Source of the DNA: Hysterangium stoloniferum
Lineage: Eukaryota > Basidiomycota > Agaricomycetes > Hysterangiales > Hysterangiaceae
Direction: 5' to 3'
Length of the DNA stretch: 64,000 nucleotides
Assembly (NCBI GenBank): GCA_015178975.1
Contig: WHVD01000246.1
Location: 1 to 64,000 of the forward strand
Both the position numbers and the translations under genes were made by a program. Under the pieces are notes generated by a model, which worked only from the letters and a program-made list of their open reading frames with translations, did no database searches and was not told where the DNA came from. This document shows, one piece after another, positions 54,638-64,000 of the stretch (positions are counted from its first letter, which is position 1; every line of letters starts with the position of its first letter).

Positions 54638-56960
54638 CTATACAAGGTGCCGAAGAGCATTTGGGACGCCACCCCAAGCTTCCTGTGAGGATCCCCCAAG
54701 GTCCAAAATGAAGTTTCCCCACCATTCCCTTTTCACTCTGAAGGATTTGGCTATTCTCACCTGAGCTAAATTACTAGAGTCCCTGTGCAAGGAGTCGGCC
54801 CAGCATCTGTAGGCCTTCTCTCTGCAGTGAATGACTGCAGGGACACTAACTGGTGGAGCGGAAATCTGCACAAGAAGAGGAGCATTAGGAAGGGGAGATG
54901 AAGATGCGGGTAGCGGGGCAGGAACATGTGGCTGCGTAGTGGTCTCTGTGGGAGGCATCAGGGCAAGGGCCTCGAGTAAATCTACAAGGCCAGCGATAGA
55001 GAGAACACTCGCTGAGTCTGGGGGTAGACAGTGTGGTTCCACTATGATGTGCTGGAACATAGAGAGTTTAATCTCCTGAGCTGCTCGTGCAAAGTTCTCC
55101 CCCTCCGCAGGATCCTCGAAGGAGAGATAGAAGTCCTCCATAATCTCAGACAATGGAGCAAGACCATGACAACCCTTAAGGCTCCCTTGAAGGAGTGGTT
55201 GCTGGAGTACCAGCACCAGCTGCGATAGCACCCTTCCGACGGGAAACTGTTCAGAAGGGTAGTTGACAGCTACTCGCGTCCAGAAAGTGGTGCAGATGGG
55301 CTCAGTTGGGGGAAGTGAGTTGTCAGGGATGGGAATAGGGGATCACTCTGGGAGAGGGGTGGTAGCCTTCTGTATCTCCTGTGCCTTTCCGCTCGTCGGG
55401 GGAATGATGATGTCTGGTGTAAGAGGGTCCAAGTTGACATCCATTCGCTCCTGTGGATGATCATGGATAGGACTACCTAGGGACATGCAATATGAATATA
55501 GAGAGTCGGGAGGGATAGCTGGTGACGGCGGAAGTGGGGTTGGTACCGGTATAGCCTTGGGGGAAGGGGGTAGATGAGGCGCTAGAATCGGGGCCGAGGG
55601 TGTGTGTGCTAGGTGGAGGATGGGAGGGGGCCTCGAAGTTGGCGAAGGGTGTGGGACTGGAGTCAGGGAAGGTTCGCATTCCTGTGACGGTTGACTAGGG
55701 TGATGACCCCTCCATACTTTGGATGACGGTTTCCGCGTTTGTTGCTGATTGGGGTCACTGGTCACGAAGCAAACTTTCGAGGGGAGGAGGAACCCTTCAT
55801 GACAATCCTCTCCCAGATATCGAATGCTATACACATCATTCCTATCCTCGCCTTCCTCCTCATCCTCATCCAAGGAAAAATCGATTGGTCCCCTACGATA
55901 TCCTTTTTCTCATTGGGTGTTACGACTGGACAATCCTGCCGGACTCCGGGCACTAACCTGTACGCCCCCACGCACTACAAGCACCAATTGTCTGTTTATA
56001 GGATTTCCTGCCCGGACTCCATACATCAAGACTTGTTACATTTGACCTCATTACGACACATATCAGTTACCGGACTTCCCCTGGACTCTGTCTCTGTCTA
56101 TGTCCGTCTTTGTCCCACACATCAGTCACCGGACCCCACTTAGAATCCCATCACCACTCTAATCAAGCCCCATTCCCGTTTTAGTCAAATGACCTGTCAC
56201 AATTTAGGACTCCGCTCCCACTCCGTTTCCCGTTATGGGTTATGCTTTGTCACGATTCGGACTCCGCTCCATTCCGTTCCGTGCCTAACACCAAACTTGG
56301 TGTTTATTATTCCTGTTTTATGTTTTGTTAGTTTCATTTCATCATTACTGGATTTGGTATGTCATTCACTCCACGGTCTATATAAACTGGCAGATGTTGT
56401 ACATACAATCCAGTCAGAAAATTAGCTTAGATTCCCCCCAGTAATCTAATAACATTTTCCGCTCTAAAAACCTACTTGATTCACACCGCTCACACTAGTC
56501 GGAGCCCACGGGCTCCGGTGCATCTATCTCTCCCAACTATCTCGACTCACAACCCACGACCTCTGACCTATGACCTATGACTCACAAACCCCACCCAGAC
56601 TCCCCGGGATTCCCGTCCACCTGTTTGAAATTGGACAACATGATCTAGCGAGGGCACAGCCTATAAGCTGAAGCCAAGTCCTACTGGATATCCCGCAGGT
56701 TTCTCCGGAGACCCGCCCTGTGTGTGTATCCTAACATTGGGGCAGTGCTTGACCATCCCCTCGAGTAAGGGTTATCTGGCGCAGCTTAATACACTGAAGC
56801 AATTCCCAGTCATAGAAGATGGTGCCCTCCTTTTCTTTCCAGCTCTTGGTTCCGTCGTTCTAATGCAAGGCATCCCACCCTTGCTATCATCTGTCTCTGT
56901 GAAGTTGGCCCATTTCTCTCCTGGGGGAGGAAGGATCAGCGCGGTGTAGAGAGTTCAATC
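54638..56960 (-). pseudogene. 3' accessory coding region of F2, split by an A LTR
   Basis: Minus strand: a piece right of the A LTR (56960-56742; KEKEGTIFYDWELLQCIKL), then 55917-55343 (YLGEDCHEGFLLP, TSDPNQ, VWRGHH, Pro-rich), stop, then on in the same frame to 55231-54638 (VNYPSEQFPVGRVL, LDLGGSSQEAWGGVPNALRHLV). Homologous over its length to 22266-24745 of element F, so this is a conserved product in env position. Function unknown. Its beginning lies at 58690-58795. Confidence 0.65.
55918..56736 (+). repeat. Solo LTR, family A (819 bp), TSD TTGGG
   Basis: Tips TGTTACGACT and ATCCTAACA with TTGGG on both sides (55913-55917, 56737-56741). TATATAAA near 56379, fold at 56633-56681. It interrupts the accessory coding region of F2. 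Confidence 0.95.
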
Positions 56961-57089
56961 GGAAAGAGACTAATATGGCAATAGTTTCAAGTCACGTCAC
57001 AAGCACAAATTCTTATATATACTTTGGCACTCAAGACGACTTCTACACAGCCAAATCAGTTTCATCAAACAGACGACCAAAACTCCATC

Positions 57090-57563
57090 ATGTTCAACAC
57101 TGCATCATCCTCCAAAGTAACCCTCAGTTCCTACTCGAAACCGACTCTTCACTCCCAAATAGAACTCCAGCCAATAACGTCTCGATTCTCCTCATCCTCA
57201 GACATCATTTCCAAGCCCCTACCAGCCCACCAATGCTCCTCCAAGAAATACCATCGTTTCCTCCGTCGACAAGGTATTCGACTCCCATATGCTCCAGACG
57301 ATCCTGTCTTCATTCGTATAGAGCACTATGATGGCTCCTCCGAAATCCTCCACTATCGATTCAATCGAGTGTTCCACCAGGACTGTTCCCCACCATCATC
57401 GGGAATCTATTACATGGCAACGTTCACTCCAGTAGGAGATCACAGAGGACCCAAGTTATTTAGGACCCCGGTTCCAGAGGGAAGTCAAGTAGAGCCTCGT
57501 CGAGGTCGTCGTCGATTCGTGTTCCTTGCGTGGTTGTGGAGCCTACTCACCACCTGGTTCTAA
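57090..57563 (+). CDS. Intact 157-aa ORF of unknown function inside F2
   Basis: Uninterrupted reading frame from ATG at 57090 (MFNTASSSKVTLSSYSK) to TAA, on the strand opposite to F2, within an insertion that splits the F2 accessory region. TTATATATACTTT at 57012-57024 is a possible TATA box. The protein has a Ser-rich N-terminus, a middle with YHRFLRRQGIRLPYAPDD, VFIRIEHYDGSSE, YRFNRVFHQDC and GIYYMATFTPVGD, and a basic stretch RRGRRR followed by a hydrophobic, Trp-rich C-terminus (FVFLAWLWSLLTTWF) that could anchor in a membrane. No family recognised. Its openness among decayed neighbours suggests recent arrival or constraint. Confidence 0.5.
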   Translation: MFNTASSSKVTLSSYSKPTLHSQIELQPITSRFSSSSDIISKPLPAHQCSSKKYHRFLRRQGIRLPYAPDDPVFIRIEHYDGSSEILHYRFNRVFHQDCSPPSSGIYYMATFTPVGDHRGPKLFRTPVPEGSQVEPRRGRRRFVFLAWLWSLLTTWF

Positions 57564-58690
57564 ATGGTCATTGATTGTGTCCCCTCCTTATACTGCAAAA
57601 CTAGGAACACAATACGTCCAATCTCGGTTCATCAATTGGTAATATTGTCAAGATTTCGAAATCAAGCATAGCATTTGAGGGTGACGCATTATCGTGGGAT
57701 TCTTGTGTTTCTGACTCATGTCATCGATGTTTCATCAGCCATCACTTCTATTACTCCATCATCCCTATTGTCTGACTCACTTCCCCTATTGTTCTATTGT
57801 GTTTCCCCATTTATCCGTATCACATGTCTGATCTCATCTTTTGTTTGTCATTCTCTTATTGTTCAGCGCAGCCTCCCCCTATTATTGTTCACAGCTTTAC
57901 TAACACTCCTATTGTGATGACTCAGAGATGACTCACACCATATCGCATCGTTATTGTGTCGTTGTTTGTAGATGTTTGATTTGACCTGTGCTCTCTCATG
58001 TATATAAGGGCCTCTCTTTTGCCCACTATTGAACAAGCAATTTCGTTGTATCTCATTTCGAAGCTCATTCTTAAGGACAATCTCTTAAGTCTTACTCTCA
58101 GTCTCACTCCTACGGCCAGTAAGGGATACTGTAGTGTCTCTTATTGTTGAAGTTCTACACTCCTCGACATTAGGCTTACGTCAGCCTTTTGATATCATCT
58201 TCGTTTACGTCATCCAAGGTCCGATCTCTAGCCTCTCGCTCCGAGTGTGTTTGGTTATAGACTGGTTTCAAGAACGACTGTGTCAGTGACCGTCATAAAG
58301 ACTTGACCGTTGCGCGCAGGTTATTAGGTCTTTTCCTAGTAACGAACTTACAGCGGAGGTTCTGTCTCCGAATCATACTCAGTCCTCACGCCGCTGTCAC
58401 TTGGAGGGGACTCCCTCTCTTGCTCCCCTTGCCTCCTGCTGACTCCTATACTCAGTGTGTCTTTCTCTTTTGCGGGTGAGCCACCTCGCATTATGTTCTT
58501 CTATAAACATTTCCTGCTGCCACCGCATCGTAGCAGCGACTTCCTCTGATGATGGTCTGAAAGAGTGCCCTAACAGCTTACTCTAGTCAGTACTGCTGTC
58601 TCCCCCGGCTCAGCACCAAAGGGAAAGGTCGGCAGGGGAGTTGGTCCTAGGGTACCACAACTGCTCTCGACATTGTCTGTACAAGGCACG
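57564..58690 (+). other. Rest of the insertion in F2, LTR-like
   Basis: No gene seen. GTATATAAGGGCC at 58002-58014 looks like a promoter, followed by a pyrimidine-rich transcribed-type region. It may be an LTR of the element that also carries the 157-aa ORF, but I could not find a matching pair of tips or a target duplication. Confidence 0.35.
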
Positions 58691-58795
58691 TGGGTAATAA
58701 TGCCCCACTAGTCATGGACGTACTAGCTACCAGGGCCCACGGGACCCTTTTGAACTTAGGGAGGACTTGCTTGTTTTGTTGGAATGGGAGCATTG
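58690..58795 (-). pseudogene. Start of the F2 accessory coding region
   Basis: Minus strand MLPFQQNKQVLPKFKRVPW... aligns with MSQEQQPKPKFPNFKRIPRPQ at the start of the F region (24745). Between here and the pol end (59130) the AATTTACGTRTA...TTTTATAT block seen near 24800 in F is conserved. This shows that about 1.7 kb (about 56960-58690) is an insertion. Confidence 0.55.
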
Positions 58796-59129
58796 TAGCA
58801 TGGCAAGGTGGTGGAGTTGAAAGTGGGGGAAGAACTGCAGATAGGTGAAGGATGTGGTATGAAAGATAAAGAAAATTTATGCGAATTTACGTGTACTTTT
58901 TTATATATATATTGAATTGAAACTCTGCTTGGCTGGACGTTAAACGAGATTCATTAATTGTGGCTGGGTTTTGGGTAAATGTGTCCACCGCCAATGAATG
59001 ATCGTCCCCACTGATCGGAAGGAGAGAAAAAATGAAAGAGAATAAAAACCCCATGAAATGGCTCACTGAACGACTGAGATGTTTCTGAAAGGAAGTTACG
59101 AAAGAAATGGAATAAAAGATAGAATAGAT

Positions 59130-62100
59130 GGCTCCTCGATCACATACATTCTGTTAGATTTTGAACAGCACCTTGTATGCCCTCAGAAGTGCCAGAGTGT
59201 TTCTGAGATTAGCACCGTTTAACCACGAATCCTCTTCAGGTCCATAACCTTTCCAGCACACCCTAAATAGCAGACAGTTTCACTGTTTTCGATGTCCAAC
59301 AATAGCTTCGACCTCATATTCTTCATGATCTGGTTTCAACTCTCTTAGGTTCTCGAGTTGGGGTCTTGGACCGAGGTTGGGAGGAGAGGGTTGGTATTTC
59401 CGTAGATGGTCCCGGTTAATGACTGGATGCATCAAATACTCTGGGGGAATCTTAAGCCTAAACCTTGAGGGTTCAGTTTCTCCAGGACCTTGAACGGTCC
59501 AATCTGTCTTTGTATTAGTTTCTTCCCAGTTCCCTTGGCTTCCACCAGTTCGAGGGAGTGGGGGTTCACCAATACGAGGTCTCCCTCAGAGATGTCTTCT
59601 ACAGGTCTTTGCTTCTTGTTATACACTTGTGCTTGAATTTCTTGGGCTTGAGCAATTGAATCCCATGCCATCTGTCGATGATTTTCCAGTTCGAGAATCC
59701 ATTGGTCGGCCATAGGGCTGTCTGATAGTTCTCTAGGGACTAGGGGTTCGTCACCTCCTAGAACTCGAGACATTCCTCTCGGAAGGTATCCCATTAATAG
59801 GAAGGCTGGAGCGTAGTTCGTGGAACTGTGAACAGTTGAGTTGTATGTGTGGACAACCACCTCAATCCATTGGGACCAGCTCTCCCTAGTGGAAGCACAA
59901 TAGGCTCGAAGCATCTGTTCTATGGTCACATTCATATTCTCTGTTTGTCCATCCATCTGGGGATGGTGAGCTGAAGATACCATGAGGGTGGTACCATAAA
60001 TCTTACAGACTTCCCACCAGAACCTGCAGGTCCATCTCTTGTCCCGATCACAGATTATTCGAGAGGGCAGTCTGAAGGGGCTGGCTACCTGTTTGACAAA
60101 TATTCATGCAAATCCTTCTGCCGTAAGGTTCAAGAAAGTAGGTATTGAAATAGCGAAGCGAGTCAATTTATCAACAGTGACAAAGACTGCGGAATACACA
60201 TCCTTTCCTGAGTCAGGTAGTCCAGTGATCAAGTCCATAGAAACTACTTTGAAAGGCCTAAAAGGTATGTCAGCAGGTCTGAGGGCTCCTGTGAGGTATT
60301 AGCCTTATCTCATAATATTCTCTTAATTTTCTGTGAATTACTTAATATTTTCTCGAATTTTTATTGTATTTTTATTATGTTTATTGTGAAAAATAGGCCT
60401 TATTCCTTTTAACTTCGCATAAATAATAGCATATATGGACTCATATTATGCTATTATTACTTAATTAAATTATTATAATTTTTAACTAATTATTTATATT
60501 TTATTTACTTAGTTATTACTGCCCGGCACATTGCTTTGCTTTCACACTAGTGACTAGCATTTAGTCACACAAGTGACTGTAACACTAGTCACGGGACTTA
60601 TTAAATAAGCCTCCAGTGGAAGCACAGGAACACATTATGTCATCATTCATGCCCGGTGCTTCAAATTTGAGATTGAGGGAATGATTTGTCAGCAGGTGAC
60701 AATTACAAGATGTCACACAAGTCACAGTCCGGTGTCGGGATGTCACACAAGTCACGGATGTGACTACCCGAGTCATTATTAGATTCCGCCGACTCATCGT
60801 TTGCTTCCATCCCGGGACCGCGGCCTTGAACCTTCCTGTTCAAGCAAGAGGTTAGAACCCTTGTCTCAGAGAAGGGAATCACATGATAAACAAAGGGTAA
60901 ATAATGAGTAGAATATGAGGTCATTATGATCTAACTAATGACCTCATAAACTAAATAGTTAGCTAATCATTGAGTTATCAAAATGTATATAAGGAGGGCC
61001 AAGTTTCCAATAAAACCAATCTATATCTCACACATTTTACAGTACAGCACAGAAGCTTACCTCATCATCCTAAGGACAATAATAGCCTTAGTCTGATACA
61101 CTCACTGCAAGCACCTACACTTGCAGCATCTTGAATCTTTGTCAGCAACTCTTGGACTTAGCTAATCATCTAAGTTCCCCAGCCTCACAGCTACCCTTTA
61201 GGCTTATTAATTAGATAATAAACCTAATAAGTATCTAAGTATCCTTACTGAAATCCCTGCCAATACTAGATTACTCAAGGCCCAGCCCTAAGTTTATTGA
61301 ATTAATCAAGTACAAGCACTCAGATAATCCAATACATATTATTTTCTCTATTAATAAATTATTTAACACCTTGTTAAATAACTATTAATAGTTATAAATA
61401 AGCATACAAGAATCCGAAGCTCTTATATCAAGTCTCTGCCAAGTTACTGCGCATATATTCAGCTTCCAGCCCCTATTCTCAAGGAATAGTTCTTTTATTG
61501 CTAAAAGAGTCATACACAGTTCTATTGAACCTTTCAATAATCAAAATAAGCATTGATTTGAGTTGTTTAAGCTTAATAGCGCAGCTCATTAATCTATCAG
61601 TATTTAAATTACTGGACCTTTGCTTGTTTTATTGTTGAAGCTCTGTGACACTATAGCATATATTGAGCTATCTAAGAGAATCCCCTGAATACATTACAGC
61701 TCCTTGATGAGCAGTGCGATCAACCTTGGTCTTTTGGCAAATGTCGCAGGTACACACGTATGACACGCAATCTTGCAGCATTTTTGGCCAAAAGAACTGG
61801 TCTTTCATTAGCTTGAACAACTGCTGACCTCCGGCGTGTGCTCCCTCAAAAGGGTTATCATGTACCAACTTTAAGATAGAGTTAGTCATGGTACCGGGTA
61901 CACAGATTCGACTTTTCCAGTCTGAGTCACGAAAGTACAGGAGTCTGTTTGCTCCCACAAAGTAGTGAGAAGGAGTAACAACCACATTGGGTGAAGGGGT
62001 ATCTAGGGCATAGAGATTCCTGAAAACGGGGTCTTTCGAGTAACCCTCTAGAAATTTCTTTATGTATTCCTCCTCAATCCTGATTAGCAACTGAGGGTGA

Positions 62101-62150
62101 TGCAATGCAAAGTCAGACTTGTCTTCCTGATTGTCCCCGAAATGTCCCGA
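59130..62150 (-). pseudogene. pol: Integrase-chromodomain part of F2 pol, split by an E LTR
   Basis: Minus strand: 62150-61699 (SHYFVGANRLLYFRDSDWK, HAGGQQLF, CDICQKTK), E LTR, then 60289-59130 (DLITGLPDSGK, ICDRDKRW, DGQTENMN, all three acidic residues kept; PRELSDSPMADQW; YEVEAIVGHRK, GYGPEEDSW). One TGA near 60108 and a frameshift near 59465. Upstream of 62150 the same frame continues into A-type pol. Confidence 0.8.
60290..61698 (+). repeat. Solo LTR, family E (1,409 bp), TSD GCTCC, copy 2
   Basis: Tips TGTGAGGT and ACATTACA, flanked by GCTCC (60285-60289, 61699-61703). TATATAAGG at 60986-60994 gives the orientation. Nearly identical to the inverted copy at 50305-51714. Confidence 0.95.
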
Positions 62151-63258
62151 GATTGGGTGATCATGCTTATGTTGTAGGATTCACAGCCAAAGGGTGTCGG
62201 AATCGGGTACATAGATGCAGTTGTCAAGTCTAATGAAACCTTGTGAGTCTAGTGACCATCGGGGCTGATCGGGGTCAGACAGGTTATCGAGGTGTGCTTT
62301 GGTGACTGGGTCTAATGGAATTGCTGATAGTATATCTTGATGTAACTTTTCGGTATCCATAAGGATAACACTTCGCAAGACTGGATGAATGAGGTAAGTG
62401 GCTCGGATAGACATGGACAGTTGTTCCGATGAAAAAATTATGTGGATTAACTGTGGCATAGTCGCTACTCCCCTCTTTAATATAGACATCCCATCGTCTA
62501 GTCATAGCGTTGGGTTTTCCACCAAGGTGGCCGGGACGGAAGCAGATTACCATATTAAAGGTGGAGAGGAATTCGGACCATCAGGCTTGCTGAGAGGTGA
62601 GTAGTTTTGTGGTTGAAAAGTAAACCAAGTTTTTGTGGTCAGTTATAACATCCATCAGGTGAGCTGATCCTTCCAAATAATGTCGCCATGTTTTGAAAGC
62701 TTCAAATATCACGAGTAGTCCTTTATCGTGAACATTGTAGTTGAGTTTGGGTGCCAAAAAGGTGTGAGACAAAAAAGCTACTGGGTGAACTTCACCGTCA
62801 GTGTCCAGAATGGACAATATCGCAGCGAGCGCATAATCTGAGGCATCAGTTTCCACAATGAGTTGAACATTGGGCTTCCAGTGCGACAAAATAGGGGCAG
62901 ATGTAAATGCACTTTTCAATTCTGGGAATGCCGTTCGGCATTCTTTGGAGAAATTCCATGGGGTGTCTTTATGAGTAAGACGAGTAAGCAGAACAGCAAT
63001 TTTTGAGTAGTTGTGAATGAAATGACGATAAAAATTGGTGAAGCCTAAAAAGGACTGAATATCTTTAACCTTTTGGGGTTCTGGCCAATCTTGAATGACT
63101 TGAATTTTAGAGTTGTCCATGTGGAGACTGTCGGGTCCCATCATGAAATCTAAATATTCAACTGTGTTGACATCAAAAGAACATTTTTTACCATTCACAA
63201 AAAGACCATGTTTTTGGAGTCTTCAGAGAAATTCATGGACATGTTCATCATGAAGTAT
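62151..63258 (-). pseudogene. pol: A-type pol fragment (RT end, RNase H, integrase start) fused to F2
   Basis: Minus strand: NGKKCSFDVNTVEYLDF, QSFLGFTNFYRHFI, VETDASDYALAAILS, VHDKGLLVIF and VITDHKNLVYFS (RNase H), then EKLHQDILSAIPLDPVTKAH and IYVPDSD...LQHKHDHPISGHFG, then directly F2 integrase (DNQEDKSDF). Close to element A over the same stretch. One TGA at 62181 within the fused frame. It ends abruptly at about 63258 in AT-rich sequence (63259-63313, nothing recognised). Confidence 0.75.
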
Positions 63259-63313
63259 GGAGGGTGTTTATAATTACTATAATCTCAAATATTTACTAAT
63301 AAAAGTCTTATTT

Positions 63314-64000
63314 TGTTACGACCGTGTCGCAACCCTATCGGCCCCGAGGTTATCGCCACTTGTCAACGTTTCAAGTCGTCCCCTCGGAAACCATCGGCCC
63401 CGAAGCTGACGAATGCTTCGCGAAGATCAAACTCCATTTACGCCCACGTCAAATAACTCGTATTGTCTGGTCAAACTTTGATACGTCCCCTTTATTATGT
63501 TGATCCGTTCAATCTTATGTTTCGCATATGTCTATCTATATTTGTAGTCCTCGAACCATTTCCTTTTATCGTAATTCTGCTCTCGGTTATCATCGGCCTC
63601 CGAACTAATCATAAACTTCCCGTTCCTAGTCAAGCTTATTGTTAATACCGTGTTCCGCCCTTCTCCCCATTAGTATTTTCCAGACGCCTGTTACTTGTAT
63701 ATGAACCCGCTGTAATTGTAGTTACTAGACAATCAGAATATCGACTCAGAATACCCTCATACACCTGTATCAGTCTCATACTAAGACTTCCCCCATCCGC
63801 CTTCGCGTGCGCTCGCCCACTCCCGGCCCCGACCCCTTGGCCCGACGCTCGACTTGTCCTTCGATTCCGATCGGTATCACGCCGAAAGGTACTCACTAGG
63901 ACTAGTCTTCGCCCGCCCGAAATTTAAGGACATCCTGCGGATATTTGCGAGGGCGCAGCCCATAAGCTGAAGCCAAGTCCTTCCGATCGGTCCCTGTCGG
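63314..64000 (+). repeat. LTR, family B, running off the right edge
   Basis: Starts TGTTACGACCGTG and matches 36873-37560 closely. The fold is at 63928-63980. The last ~35 bp and the flank are outside the window, so solo or full-length status is unknown. Confidence 0.9.

Noticed and set aside
57024-57090. Longer N-terminus for the 157-aa ORF
   Set aside because: It would need a TTG start; the first ATG is at 57090.

Overview
The window looks like heterochromatin-type DNA from an agaricomycete (mushroom-forming basidiomycete). Evidence: Ty3/gypsy chromoviruses, solo LTRs flanked by 5-bp target duplications, Tc1/mariner elements with TA duplications, a fungal tyrosine-recombinase relic, 44-55 nt spliceosomal introns, and heavy CpG-to-TpG/CpA decay. 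A very transposon-rich ectomycorrhizal genome such as Tricholoma would fit, but the species is a guess. I see no ordinary housekeeping gene, no rRNA and no intact tRNA gene.

Layout. 1-4289 is the 3' half of a young, CpG-rich chromovirus (element A: RNase H, integrase, chromodomain, a divergent antisense gene, 3' LTR), inserted into a family-B LTR. 4693-8836 and 15447-19788 are two copies of a ~4.2-kb segment: a copia-type gag relic followed by unit H, which carries a four-exon gene of unknown function plus a decayed paralogue. Between them lie a tyrosine-recombinase pseudogene split by a solo LTR, and old AT-rich LTR debris. 20134-33408 is a nest: an outer Tc1-type repeat holds a Tc1/mariner element with an uninterrupted transposase, which holds a complete 11.4-kb LTR retrotransposon (element F, minus strand, TSD GTGTG). 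33411-41353 holds an old third copy of H and many solo LTRs, a MITE and a tRNA-like sequence. 41354-49480 is an old inverted copy of element A, broken by an LTR, a 759-bp TIR element and a dead Tc1. 49481-52673 is a three-level nest of LTRs (B containing D containing E), followed by the remains of element B. 53973-63258 is a relative of F on the minus strand, hit by LTR A, LTR E and a ~1.7-kb insertion with an intact 157-aa ORF, and joined in frame to part of an A-type pol. A further B LTR runs off the right edge.

Most interesting results. (1) Elements A and B carry, between pol and the 3' LTR and on the opposite strand, a spliced gene with its own TATA box for a coiled-coil protein with a fungal Zn2Cys6 cluster. 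It is intact in element A and found three times here. (2) A ~50-nt segment with a conserved, partly covarying fold sits near the 3' end of LTRs of at least five families (15 copies). (3) A near-perfect 187-bp inverted duplication lies upstream of the intact four-exon gene. (4) Decay is dominated by C-to-T changes at CpG, which explains nearly all internal stops and LTR differences.
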